64,000 bases of DNA from Acidovorax sp. Leaf78 (GTDB lineage Bacteria > Pseudomonadota > Gammaproteobacteria > Burkholderiales > Burkholderiaceae_C): assembly GCF_001422735.1 (NCBI RefSeq), contig NZ_LMLZ01000022.1, forward strand, positions 248,001 through 312,000, given 5' to 3'. Both the position numbers and the translations under genes were made by a program. Shown piece by piece: positions 48,584-56,438 of this stretch. Numbering within the stretch: position 1 is the first letter of the stretch; each line of letters starts with the position of its first letter. A model generated the notes under the pieces. That model ran no database searches. It was not told where the DNA came from and saw nothing but the letters and a program-made list of their open reading frames with translations.

Positions 48584-49975
48584 TTACTTGGCTCGCAGCA
48601 GCTCGCCCACTTCCAGCAGCACCAGCTCGTTGTCGTCCGCCTTGTTCGGCTCGCGGCTGCTGCTGAAAGGCAGGTTGTTGTCGTTGCCCACGACGATGTG
48701 CGTGCCGTCCACCACGTCCACGTTTTCGATCGTGAAGAACGGGAAGGTGAGCACGCCGTTGGTCAGCGGCTTCTTCGACAGGCGCTTCGGGTCCTGGATG
48801 TTCATGAGGTCGATGTAGCCGACCTTGCGGATCTCGCCGCCCACGTTCGCGTCGCTCATCTCGACCTTGTACACGCGCTTGAATTTGGCCAGGTCGTGGA
48901 AGCAGTCGGTGCGCTTTTGGTCTGCGGGGCAGGCCTTGTCGGCCGTGCCTTCGCCGTTGTCGCGCTCGATGATCAGGCCCATGGCGCTTGTGCCATCTCC
49001 CGAGAGGGTAGCGTCGATCATGTTGAAGTCGCCGATGGCGTGGTGGTTGGCCTCCAGCACGTACTTCCAGTGGCGGCCGGTCCACTGTTCGCTCTTCACG
49101 TCGAACTCCAGCACGCGCAGGTACTGCTTGCCGCCCACGTTCTCGTACGCCTTGGCTTCTTCGTTCCACATCGCGCCTTCGAGCAGGGCGTAGAGCTTGC
49201 TGCCGTCCTTGGACGACGCCATGCCTTCGTAGCCCTTGGAGCGCTTGACCTCGAACGGCGTGGGCTTGGCGTCTGGCGCGCCGGGCATCAGCACGCCGGG
49301 GGCGTCGGGCGAGCGCACGACCTTGCCGTCGACCTTGGTTTCGAACACGCCCAGCACCTTGCCGTTCAGGTCGGCCTTGATGAGGAAGGGGCCGAACTCG
49401 TCACCGATCCACAGCGCGCCGCCGGCGAACTGGAAGCTCTCGGGGTCGAAGTCGGCGCCGGTCAGGTAGCGCTGGTCCGTACCTTCGTGCGTGATGCGAA
49501 ACGGCACCTTCTTGTCGGGGTCGTGCAGGAAAATTGTCTTCTGGCGCTTGAACTCGCCGCCCTGGAAGTCCACCGTGTAGTGGTTCAGGTACAGCATGAA
49601 GTCGGCCGAGTTGGCCTTGGCGCCGGCGCCGTTGTCGGTGAGGATCCAGAACGATCCATCGGCCATGCGCTTGATGCCCGAGTGGCCCTGCAGGGGCTGG
49701 CCCTTGAAGGGCAGCGAGACGCCGGTGTCGCGCCCGCCCGACTGGCCCATCACCGTGCCGATGGCCTCCACGCGGCGCGGGGTGGTGAACTTGCCACTGA
49801 CCTGCAGGTCCTGCGGTGCGTCCTTGGGTGCGGGGATGACGGTGAACGCCGGCAGCACGGCGTGGCCGGCCAGCGTGGCGGGGTAGGCCTGCTGGGCCAG
49901 GGCAGAGGTGGAGAAGCAGGCGGCGGCGGTGCACGCCAGCAGGGCGCAGGCACCCAGGGTGGAGAGTCGGGACAT
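48584..49975 (-). CDS. Secreted esterase-like / phytase-like beta-propeller protein
   Basis: The 463-residue precursor has a signal peptide (MSRLSTLGACALLACTAAAC...ALA, possibly a lipoprotein at TAAAC). The body shows the esterase-like activity of phytase family fold. Its markers are LPFKGQPLQGHSGIKRMADG, WILTDNGAGAKANSADFMLY, LTGADFDPESFQFAGGALWI and GDEFGPFLIKADLNGKVLG. The end is FFTIENVDVVDGTHIVVGND then NNLPFSSSREPNKADDNE. Members are extracytoplasmic calcium-dependent phosphatases or esterases with uncertain substrates. I start at 49975 because only that ATG opens a signal sequence. Confidence 0.88.
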   Translation of the reverse strand: MSRLSTLGACALLACTAAACFSTSALAQQAYPATLAGHAVLPAFTVIPAPKDAPQDLQVSGKFTTPRRVEAIGTVMGQSGGRDTGVSLPFKGQPLQGHSGIKRMADGSFWILTDNGAGAKANSADFMLYLNHYTVDFQGGEFKRQKTIFLHDPDKKVPFRITHEGTDQRYLTGADFDPESFQFAGGALWIGDEFGPFLIKADLNGKVLGVFETKVDGKVVRSPDAPGVLMPGAPDAKPTPFEVKRSKGYEGMASSKDGSKLYALLEGAMWNEEAKAYENVGGKQYLRVLEFDVKSEQWTGRHWKYVLEANHHAIGDFNMIDATLSGDGTSAMGLIIERDNGEGTADKACPADQKRTDCFHDLAKFKRVYKVEMSDANVGGEIRKVGYIDLMNIQDPKRLSKKPLTNGVLTFPFFTIENVDVVDGTHIVVGNDNNLPFSSSREPNKADDNELVLLEVGELLRAK

Positions 49976-50152
49976 GGTCGCTCGGGGCAGTGAAAGCAGA
50001 TGAAGCGGCGACGATGCCGCCTGCCCGTGACGAGGGTGTGACCGTGGGGCGTCATTTGGGCAGCGCCCCGGGCCCGGGGCGCTGCCCACGCCCCGACCGC
50101 AGCGGCGCGGGCAGCGCGTGGGTCGTTGCGCTGCGTTGTGTTGCTGCGCCGC

Positions 50153-51169
50153 TTACAGCGGCACCAGCTCCACGCGACGGTTCTTGGCGCGGCCGCCTTC
50201 GTCACCGTTGCTGGCCACCGGGGCCAGATCGGCCACGCCGAAGGCCGACAGGCGCGCGGCCGGGATGCCGTACTGGCTGGTGAGCGCGGCGTTCACCGCC
50301 TCGGCCCGGCGCTTGGACAGCGCGATGTTGGAATCGAGCGAACCCTGGTTGTCGGTGTGGCCCACCACGCGCAGCTTGAGCGTCGCCTCGGCCTTGAGCA
50401 GCTTGGCGATCTCGTCCAGCGCGGGCTTGGACTCGGGCTTGATGTCGGCCTTGGCCGTGTCGAACAGGATGCCGTACAGGGCCACGCGGCCGGTGGTGGC
50501 GATGGCCTTGGACATGTCGCTCGCGTTCACCGTGACCATGTTCTGCTGCAGGGCGCCGGTCTCGATGATGTCGACCGCCGCGTAGGCGCCCTTGACGGCC
50601 TTGTAGTCCTTGCTGGCGTTGGCCCAGCTCACGGCTTCGACCACGATGTAGATGTCGCCCTGCGGGCGCGGGATCTTGAAGCTGGCGATGCGCGCGGTGG
50701 CCGTGTCGGCCTGGGTGAAGGTGTAGGTCGAGCGCGTGGTGTTGATCTTGCGCCAGCCGTAGGTGCACAAGAAGCAGGTGCGGTCGCGGAAGGCGTCGTC
50801 CTTGCCCGAGTCGTACAGCACCGTGCCGCCCGCAGCCTGCACCTCGTTCTGGTAGTTGCGCACCAGCTCGGCGGGCGATGCGTCGCCGGCCGCTTCGTAC
50901 CACAGACGGGTCACTGCGCCTTCGACCGGCAGGGTGCTGGCCCACGAGCGCTTGGTGGTGGTGGTGTCGTACTTCTTGTAGGTGCCGGTGGGCACCAGGT
51001 ATTCGTCAAAGCGCTTGTAGTCGTAGCCCACGATGGTGGAGCCGGCGAAGCGTTTGACCAGGGGGTTGTCCTTGGACCCGGCGATGTCCTGGGCCGAGGC
51101 GGGCGAGACGAGGACCAGCGCGGACACCGCGGTGGCAAGCGATACGAGCAGGCGGCGCATGAGCGTCAT
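50153..51169 (-). CDS. DUF4892 and OmpA-domain outer-membrane protein
   Basis: The 338-residue precursor has a signal peptide (MTLMRRLLVSLATAVSALVL...ASA). The DUF4892 domain starts DIAGSKDNPLVKRFAGSTIV and includes DAFRDRTCFLCTYGW. The OmpA C-terminal peptidoglycan-binding domain starts ILFDTAKADIKPESKPALDE and includes LRVVGHTDNQGSLDSNIALS and KNRRVELV. It ties the outer membrane to the cell wall. The start is the second possible ATG, directly before the signal peptide. The longer frame to 51277 has no signal-like features. Confidence 0.93.
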   Translation of the reverse strand: MTLMRRLLVSLATAVSALVLVSPASAQDIAGSKDNPLVKRFAGSTIVGYDYKRFDEYLVPTGTYKKYDTTTTKRSWASTLPVEGAVTRLWYEAAGDASPAELVRNYQNEVQAAGGTVLYDSGKDDAFRDRTCFLCTYGWRKINTTRSTYTFTQADTATARIASFKIPRPQGDIYIVVEAVSWANASKDYKAVKGAYAAVDIIETGALQQNMVTVNASDMSKAIATTGRVALYGILFDTAKADIKPESKPALDEIAKLLKAEATLKLRVVGHTDNQGSLDSNIALSKRRAEAVNAALTSQYGIPAARLSAFGVADLAPVASNGDEGGRAKNRRVELVPL

Positions 51170-51334
51170 GGCGTCTTTTCTCCAAAAAAGTGGGCGATGC
51201 GCGAGTGTCTCCGGTTTGCCGCGGCCAGCGCGCCCCTGCGCCCGCAGGCAGGGGCCGGAGCGTGAACAATTGGGCAAAAAACCGCACCAGGGCGTGGCCG
51301 CACGGCGGCCGCCGCGCCGCAGCCCCGCCGGGCC

Positions 51335-51823
51335 TCAGGCCTGCATGAACACCGGCGTCCCCACGGGCACCCGCTCGAACAGGTCGATCACATCCGCATT
51401 GGCCATGCGCACGCAGCCGTGCGACGCGGGCACGCCCAGCGGCGTGCCGTCCGGGCAGCCGTGGATGTAGATGAAGCGGCGCAGCGTGTCCACGCCGCCG
51501 CCCCGGTTGAAACCGCGCTCGCAGCCGGTGAGCCACAGGATGCGCGCCAGGATCCAGTCGCGCCCGGGGTGCTGCGCGGCCAGGTCGGGCGAATACACCT
51601 CGCCCGTGGGCCGGCGCCCGACGAACACTGTGCCGGGTGCGCAGCCCGCGCCCACCTTGGCCCGCACGCGGTGCTGGCCGCGGGGCGTGCAACCGCTGCC
51701 GTGGGCCTCGCCAGCGCCATTGAGCGCGGTGGACACCGGGTAACGGGCCAGCACCTCGTCGCCGTCGAGCAGGCACAGCTCCTGCCGCCCGATGTGGATT
51801 GCGATGTGGATCGCCGCGCCCAC
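51335..51823 (-). CDS. L,D-transpeptidase (YkuD family)
   Basis: YkuD enzymes form 3-3 cross-links in peptidoglycan or attach proteins to it, using a catalytic cysteine. The protein shows the active-site sequence RFIYIHGCPDGTPLGVPASH then GCVRMANADV, with His and Cys in place, and the first strand AIHIAIHIGRQELCLLDGDE. I place the start at GTG 51823, 8 bases after the flavoprotein stop, giving 162 residues that begin exactly at the YkuD fold. An ATG at 51862 would overlap that gene. There is no signal peptide in either version, which is odd for a cell-wall enzyme. It is the last gene of the SPFH/DUF4178 module. Confidence 0.85.
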   Translation of the reverse strand: MGAAIHIAIHIGRQELCLLDGDEVLARYPVSTALNGAGEAHGSGCTPRGQHRVRAKVGAGCAPGTVFVGRRPTGEVYSPDLAAQHPGRDWILARILWLTGCERGFNRGGGVDTLRRFIYIHGCPDGTPLGVPASHGCVRMANADVIDLFERVPVGTPVFMQA

Positions 51824-51830
51824 GGCCCGC

Positions 51831-53537
51831 CTACCCCGCAGCCGCCACGAGGCCAGCCCCATGCCCGCGCGTGAAGGCTTCTTCAAACACCGAGTAGCCC
51901 GACCAGTCGCTGTGCGCGAACGCCAGGCGCGCCGTGGCGGGCGTGGGCAGGGCCAGTGCACGCTCTGCTTTTGATAGCTGGTTGCGCTTGCCAGGTGCGC
52001 GGTAGAGGCCGATTTGGCTCAAATACGTGACCAGCCCCGGCGTGGGGATGGCCATGGCGTGCCCGTAGCGCGTGACCTCGACCCGCGTGACGCGGCGGCG
52101 CAGGTCGGGGTGGGGCACGGACAGGGCGGCCAGCGCGCCCTCGGCCCAGTGCTGCCAGGGCTGCTGCGCCAGTTGCTGACGGCCGTCGGGCACGCTGCCC
52201 AGGGCCTGGTAGTACGTCAGCACGGTGGGGCCGGCCAGTGTGGCGCGGGTGTCCAGGCGCTGGTGGCCTGCGTCCACGTAGCCCAGGCCGCCGGGCGTGG
52301 CGTCGGCGTAGAGCACGTTGTCCCAGGCGGGCGCGGCGCCGGGCCGGTCGGTCAGCGGGCTGTCGATGTGGAGGTTGGCCACCAGCCAGGGCGCCCAGGT
52401 CAGGCGCTGCGCCGCGCCGGTCAGGAACGCGGGCGGGTTGCGCACCACGCGGGAGGCGATGTGCACCGGCAGCGCCACGATGCAGCGCGGCGCCTGCCAG
52501 CGCTCCACGCTGTCGGTGGCATGGTTGTACGCGTCCACCTCCACCCCGTGGCGGCCTTCGGTGATGCGCAGCACGCTGGTGGCGGTGCGCAGCTGGCCGC
52601 CGCCCTGGGCATTGTTCTGCAGCGGGGCCGCCAGGCGCTGGGTGATCCAGCCGTTGCCTTCGGGCCAGGTGAGCACGCTCTCGCGCGACTCATCGGCCGC
52701 CTCGCCCGGCGCATGAAAGCCATGGCGGCTGGCGAAGTAATGGATGCCCGCCCAGGCTGACACCACGGCCGTGCCTGCGCCGTAGTCGTCGCGGCAGCTG
52801 TAGTCGAGGTACCACCGCAGGTGCTCGTCGTCGAAGCCCTGCTGATCCAGCCAGGTGGCGAACGTGACGGCATCGAGCGCCTGGTGGGGCTGGGGCAGCG
52901 GCTGGCCGGGGCCCAGGGACCGCATCATCGGCATGGTGAAGCGCGCGGCCTGGGTGGCATCGTCCACCGCCTGCGCAAACCGGCGGTACTGCGCGATCGT
53001 GGTGTCGGGCACGCCGTGCACGGGCAGCAGGCCCTCCTGCCATTCACCCTGGAAGAACAGGCGCTCCTGCGGGCTGTGGCACAGGTGGCGCTCGTCGTAG
53101 CGCCAGCGGCCGGCCACGCGCTGGCGCAGGCCCAGTTCTTCCAGCAGGTTCTGCACCTCGGGCGCATCGTCGCCCGGCACCGGCAGGTAGTGCGCGCCCA
53201 GCGGGCAGGCGATGCCGCCCACCGCGCCACCCCGGCTGTTGCCGCCGGCGCTGTCTTCTAGCTCCAGCAGCGCAAAGTCGTCCACGCCCGCGAGCCGCAG
53301 CGACCGCGCCGCCGCCAGCCCCGCCACGCCGCCGCCCGCGATGATCACCTGCGCGCGCCGCAGCACCGTGGGCTCGGGCAGGGTGCCGGTCTTGAGCAGA
53401 TCGCGCAGCGCATGGCCGCGCTGCATGTCGATGCCGGCAAAGCCGCCCTGCAGCGTGCGCGGCGCCTCGTCGCAGCCCGGCAGCAGAACTGCGGATGTCG
53501 CAATAGCACCCGTGGCTAGAAAATGGCGGCGTTGCAT
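51831..53537 (-). CDS. Tat-exported flavin amine oxidase family protein
   Basis: The 568-residue protein starts MQRRHFLATGAIATSAVLLP followed by GC, a twin-arginine-like signal with a lipobox, so it is probably exported folded and may be lipid-anchored. The FAD fold is VIIAGGGVAGLAAARSLRLA (about 64-83), with LLELEDSAGGNSRGGAVGGI after it, as in monoamine and polyamine oxidases. WYLDYSCRDDYGAGTAVVSA and a C-terminal SDWSGYSVFEEAFTRGHGAG complete the fold. Residues about 505-524 (SQIGLYRAPGKRNQLSKAER) are encoded by the dispersed repeat. It lies 165 bases downstream of the aminopropyltransferase, suggesting that its substrate is a polyamine-modified compound. Confidence 0.88.
   Translation of the reverse strand: MQRRHFLATGAIATSAVLLPGCDEAPRTLQGGFAGIDMQRGHALRDLLKTGTLPEPTVLRRAQVIIAGGGVAGLAAARSLRLAGVDDFALLELEDSAGGNSRGGAVGGIACPLGAHYLPVPGDDAPEVQNLLEELGLRQRVAGRWRYDERHLCHSPQERLFFQGEWQEGLLPVHGVPDTTIAQYRRFAQAVDDATQAARFTMPMMRSLGPGQPLPQPHQALDAVTFATWLDQQGFDDEHLRWYLDYSCRDDYGAGTAVVSAWAGIHYFASRHGFHAPGEAADESRESVLTWPEGNGWITQRLAAPLQNNAQGGGQLRTATSVLRITEGRHGVEVDAYNHATDSVERWQAPRCIVALPVHIASRVVRNPPAFLTGAAQRLTWAPWLVANLHIDSPLTDRPGAAPAWDNVLYADATPGGLGYVDAGHQRLDTRATLAGPTVLTYYQALGSVPDGRQQLAQQPWQHWAEGALAALSVPHPDLRRRVTRVEVTRYGHAMAIPTPGLVTYLSQIGLYRAPGKRNQLSKAERALALPTPATARLAFAHSDWSGYSVFEEAFTRGHGAGLVAAAG
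51967..52025 (+). repeat. Dispersed Comamonadaceae repeat, copy 4, inside the flavin oxidase gene
   Basis: It reads TTTTGATAGCTGGTTGCGCT then TGCCAGGTGCGCGGTAGAGG and CCGATTTGGCTCAAATA, matching copy 2 in order and spacing. It falls wholly within the coding sequence of the flavoprotein and keeps its frame. Confidence 0.8.
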
Positions 53538-53580
53538 GGTGTCAGTGTGTTGGATTCGGGTCTGCAGTCAACCATCCACA

Positions 53581-53640
53581 CCGTTCGGGCCGAGCCTGTC
53601 GAAGCCTTGTGCGGCGCTTCGACAGGCTCAGCGTGAACGG
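53581..53640. repeat. Palindromic GGCTTCGACAGGCTCAGC-type repeat, copy 2
   Basis: CCGTTCGGGCCGAGCCTGTC then GAAGC pairs with GCTTCGACAGGCTCAGCGTG then AACGG around a short loop. It lies between the aminopropyltransferase and the flavin oxidase genes. The arms match those at 48434-48507. Confidence 0.85.
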
Positions 53641-53702
53641 TTCTTTCATTGGCAAAACTTGCTGGGCCGCTAAGCCGTGGGGTGCAAAAAGGGAATAGGC
53701 AT

Positions 53703-55367
53703 CTAGTGCTTTCCCCATTCGCGCTCGTAGGTGTGGACCAGCGCCTGGTTCGACAGCCGGTTCACCTCCGTCGGCACCCGTGCCATGTCGCGCGGAAAGT
53801 CGAACAGCAGCGGCAACGAGTCCAGTGTCAGAAAGCGCAGGTGGTCCGGCAGCGTCTCGGGCAGGCGCCAGGGCCGGCGGCTGGCGATGACGAAGCCCCA
53901 TTCGCCGAAGCTGGGCACATGGGCGTGGTACGGCGCAGTCTGCAGGCCCACCGATTCCATGGTCTGCACCACCGTCCAGAAGCTCTTGCGCGCCACCAGC
54001 GGCGAGGTGGTTTGCACCACCGCATAGCCGCTGGCGGCCAGGCGGTTGGCCAGCAGCGCGTAGAAGCTGTTGGTGTACAGCTTGCCGATGGAAAAATTGG
54101 TGGGGTCCGGGAAGTCCACCACGATCACGTCGAAGGTCTCCAGCGCCGCAGGGGTTGCCGCTGGACTTGCTGGACCGCGCGGTGCAGTCCCAGTGTTGCT
54201 GGTGCCTGAGGCGCTGGCGGCTGGGGGTTGCGCTTCGGCACCCGGCTCGGCCGTGTTGCCCTGCAGCCACCCGAACGCGTCGGTGTTGATGATCTTCACC
54301 TTGGGGTCGCGCAGCGCGTTGCCGTTGAGCTGCGCGAGCATGGGGTTCTCGCTGAAGATGCGCGTCATGGCCGGGTCCAGCTCCACCAGCGTGACGGATT
54401 CGACCGAGGGGTACTTCAAGATCTCGCGCACGGCCATGCCGTCGCCGCCGCCCAGCACGGCCACGCGCTTCGGATGGCCGTGGGCCGACATGGCGGGGTG
54501 CACCAGGGCCTCGTGGTAGCGGTACTCGTCGGCCTGCGCGAACTGCAGGTTGCCGTTGAGGTAGAGCCGGTGGCCCAGCCGCCCCTGCGTCACGACGATG
54601 CGCTGGTAGGGCGATGCGGTGCTGAAGACGATGCGGTCCTGGTAGAACTTGTCCTCGGCAAAGCTGGTGATGTGGTCTGCCCCGGCAAAGCCCGCGATCA
54701 GCAGCGCGAGCACCATGGCACAGGCGGCCACGTGCGCGCGCAGGCGGCGCAGCTCGTGCCGAAAGAGCCACACGGCCCACAGCGCCACGGCGGCGTTCAT
54801 CACGCCGAACAGCAGCCCCGTGCGGATCAGCCCCAGGTGCGGCACCAGCAGCAGCGGGAAGGCCAGCGACACCGCCAGCGCGCCCAGGTAGTCGAAGGTG
54901 AGCACCTGCGAGACCAGGTCCTTGAGCGCCACGTTGCGCTTCAAGATGCGCATGACCAGCGGGATCTCGAGCCCCACCAGCGTGCCCACCACCATCACCA
55001 TGCCGTACAGCAGGAACCGGAACGCCCCCGGCGTGTACGCATTGGCCAGGAACAGCGTGGCCGGCAGCGCCCCGCCCACCAGCGCCACCAGCAGCTCGAT
55101 GCGCAAAAAATGCGCAGGCAGCTGCCGCTCGAAATAGCGCGACAGCCAAGAGCCCACGCCCATGGCGAACAGGTAGGTGCCGATGATGGTGGAGAACTGC
55201 AGCACCGAGTCGCCCAGCACATAGGACGCGAGCGCTCCGGCGGCCAGTTCGTACAGCAGGCCGCAGGCGGCCACGACGAAGACGCTGATGAGCAGCGCGA
55301 TGTCGATGGAACGGGCACCCTGCGACGGGGCTTGCTCTGCCGGTCGTGCGGGTGACGGTTGCACCAT
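53703..55367 (-). CDS. Membrane-fused polyamine aminopropyltransferase (spermidine-synthase-like)
   Basis: The 554-residue protein has two parts. The first is about seven membrane helices (residues about 20-220), such as LISVFVVAACGLLYELAAGA and GMVMVVGTLVGLEIPLVM. The second is a spermidine-synthase domain with YQRIVVTQGRLGHRLYLNGN and the decarboxy-AdoMet site RVAVLGGGDGMAVREILKYP. The catalytic VVDFPDPTNFSIGKLYTNSF follows. A low-complexity insert of about 35 residues (Ala/Pro/Thr/Ser, about 381-415) splits DAFGWL from the catalytic strand. I start at ATG 55367. The family occurs beside DUF350 and DUF4178 genes in many bacteria; the aminopropyl acceptor is not known and may be a membrane component. 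Confidence 0.9.
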   Translation of the reverse strand: MVQPSPARPAEQAPSQGARSIDIALLISVFVVAACGLLYELAAGALASYVLGDSVLQFSTIIGTYLFAMGVGSWLSRYFERQLPAHFLRIELLVALVGGALPATLFLANAYTPGAFRFLLYGMVMVVGTLVGLEIPLVMRILKRNVALKDLVSQVLTFDYLGALAVSLAFPLLLVPHLGLIRTGLLFGVMNAAVALWAVWLFRHELRRLRAHVAACAMVLALLIAGFAGADHITSFAEDKFYQDRIVFSTASPYQRIVVTQGRLGHRLYLNGNLQFAQADEYRYHEALVHPAMSAHGHPKRVAVLGGGDGMAVREILKYPSVESVTLVELDPAMTRIFSENPMLAQLNGNALRDPKVKIINTDAFGWLQGNTAEPGAEAQPPAASASGTSNTGTAPRGPASPAATPAALETFDVIVVDFPDPTNFSIGKLYTNSFYALLANRLAASGYAVVQTTSPLVARKSFWTVVQTMESVGLQTAPYHAHVPSFGEWGFVIASRRPWRLPETLPDHLRFLTLDSLPLLFDFPRDMARVPTEVNRLSNQALVHTYEREWGKH

Positions 55368-56131
55368 GGTCAACCCGCTACCCCAGCGAGTTGCGGTTGC
55401 GGTTGCGGGAGGTTGGTGCCGCGCTGCTGGGCATCAGGCATACCTGTCACGCTACGGCGTAGCTGCTCGGCAGCATGTTCGTGATGAATGACGATGTGGA
55501 GTGATTTCATGAATCGCGATGAATAGCCGACTGAGACTGATTGGGAATGATTGGGGAGCCAAGTTCAACGCAACCAATTGATGCCCAAGACTTATTTGAA
55601 GCCCATTGGGGAAAAATCCATTGTGTTTGGGATCAGTCCGGGTTTTGGAAGCTCTGCGGAGCATGAATCGTGGCATCACGTGGCGAGAGCGGAAGCTTCG
55701 AAAGTCGAGCCCAGCGCCCGGCCGCCGCCTTGGTTTTCCCGCCGATATTCCGAATGCCCTTTCTTGGACACCTCGTTGAGTAACACCTTCACATACTCCT
55801 TGCGATACGCCAACTCAGGAATCAGCAGTTGGGGGAGCAACAAGGCATAAACCGTCAAGGGCGTAGGACGCCAGATCGTCGCCTTTGCGGCCGGTCACGC
55901 TGTGTGTCAGGTGCGCTATTCCTTCCACTCATGACGCCCGTCCTACGAGGGAGAGTGTGCTTGCAACCGAGCCTGCAATTCGATGGGCCGTCAGCTCCGC
56001 AGAGGACATGTCACAACGCATTCGCGTCCATACATTGAATTTCTATTGCGGCTGCCAAGGCTGTTCGCGTGGACCCCGCGAGTGTGTTCGCTGCGGGTGC
56101 GGACGGCATGCCCGGTACGGCACTGCCGAAT
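55368..56131. other. Long lower-GC gap inside the membrane module
   Basis: About 760 bases separate the aminopropyltransferase from the DUF350 gene. Composition is more AT-rich than the flanks. A minus-strand fragment (55858-55676) encodes PELAYRKEYVKVLLNEVSKK then GHSEYRRENQGGG, which looks like the end of a former protein but belongs to no family I know. CGTAGGAC near 55863 and GTCCTACG near 55939 form a distant inverted pair. The stretch could be a decayed insertion between two genes that are normally adjacent. Confidence 0.45.
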
Positions 56132-56353
56132 TCAATGAATCGCAGCCGCCACGATGATGCTGATGCCCAGGCACATCGCTGCCACCACCATGGCCAAGGC
56201 CCTGTTCTGCTTTTCGACGATTTCGCGCCACAGGTCGTACGGCGTGATCTTGTCGACGATGACGAAGCACACCCAGAAGATGACCACGCCGATCAGTGCG
56301 TACAGGATGGACCCGAGGAACGCCGCGGGCTTGAGCCATTCGATTCCCATCAT
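56132..56353 (-). CDS. DUF350 family small membrane protein
   Basis: The 73-residue protein has two membrane helices: FLGSILYALIGVVIFWVCFV (about 11-30) and ALAMVVAAMCLGISIIVAAA (about 52-71). They are separated by DKITPYDLWREIVEKQNR, the recognisable DUF350 loop. AAGGAG stands 8 bases before the ATG. E. coli YjfL is a double-length version of about 130 residues; this is the single-unit form. It lies 85 bases downstream of the DUF4178 gene. Function is unknown; the family recurs with aminopropyltransferases. Confidence 0.85.
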   Translation of the reverse strand: MMGIEWLKPAAFLGSILYALIGVVIFWVCFVIVDKITPYDLWREIVEKQNRALAMVVAAMCLGISIIVAAAIH

Positions 56354-56438
56354 GATGTGTTCTCCTTGGAACGGTTGCTGTCTGTCGATTGAATAAAAAA
56401 GAGGGGCGGTGCGCCAGCCGTGGCCTCCAGCGCCGCAC

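Noticed and set aside
55676..55858. Small minus-strand gene of 60 codons
   Set aside because: No ribosome-binding site and no family; described instead as a possible remnant in the gap.
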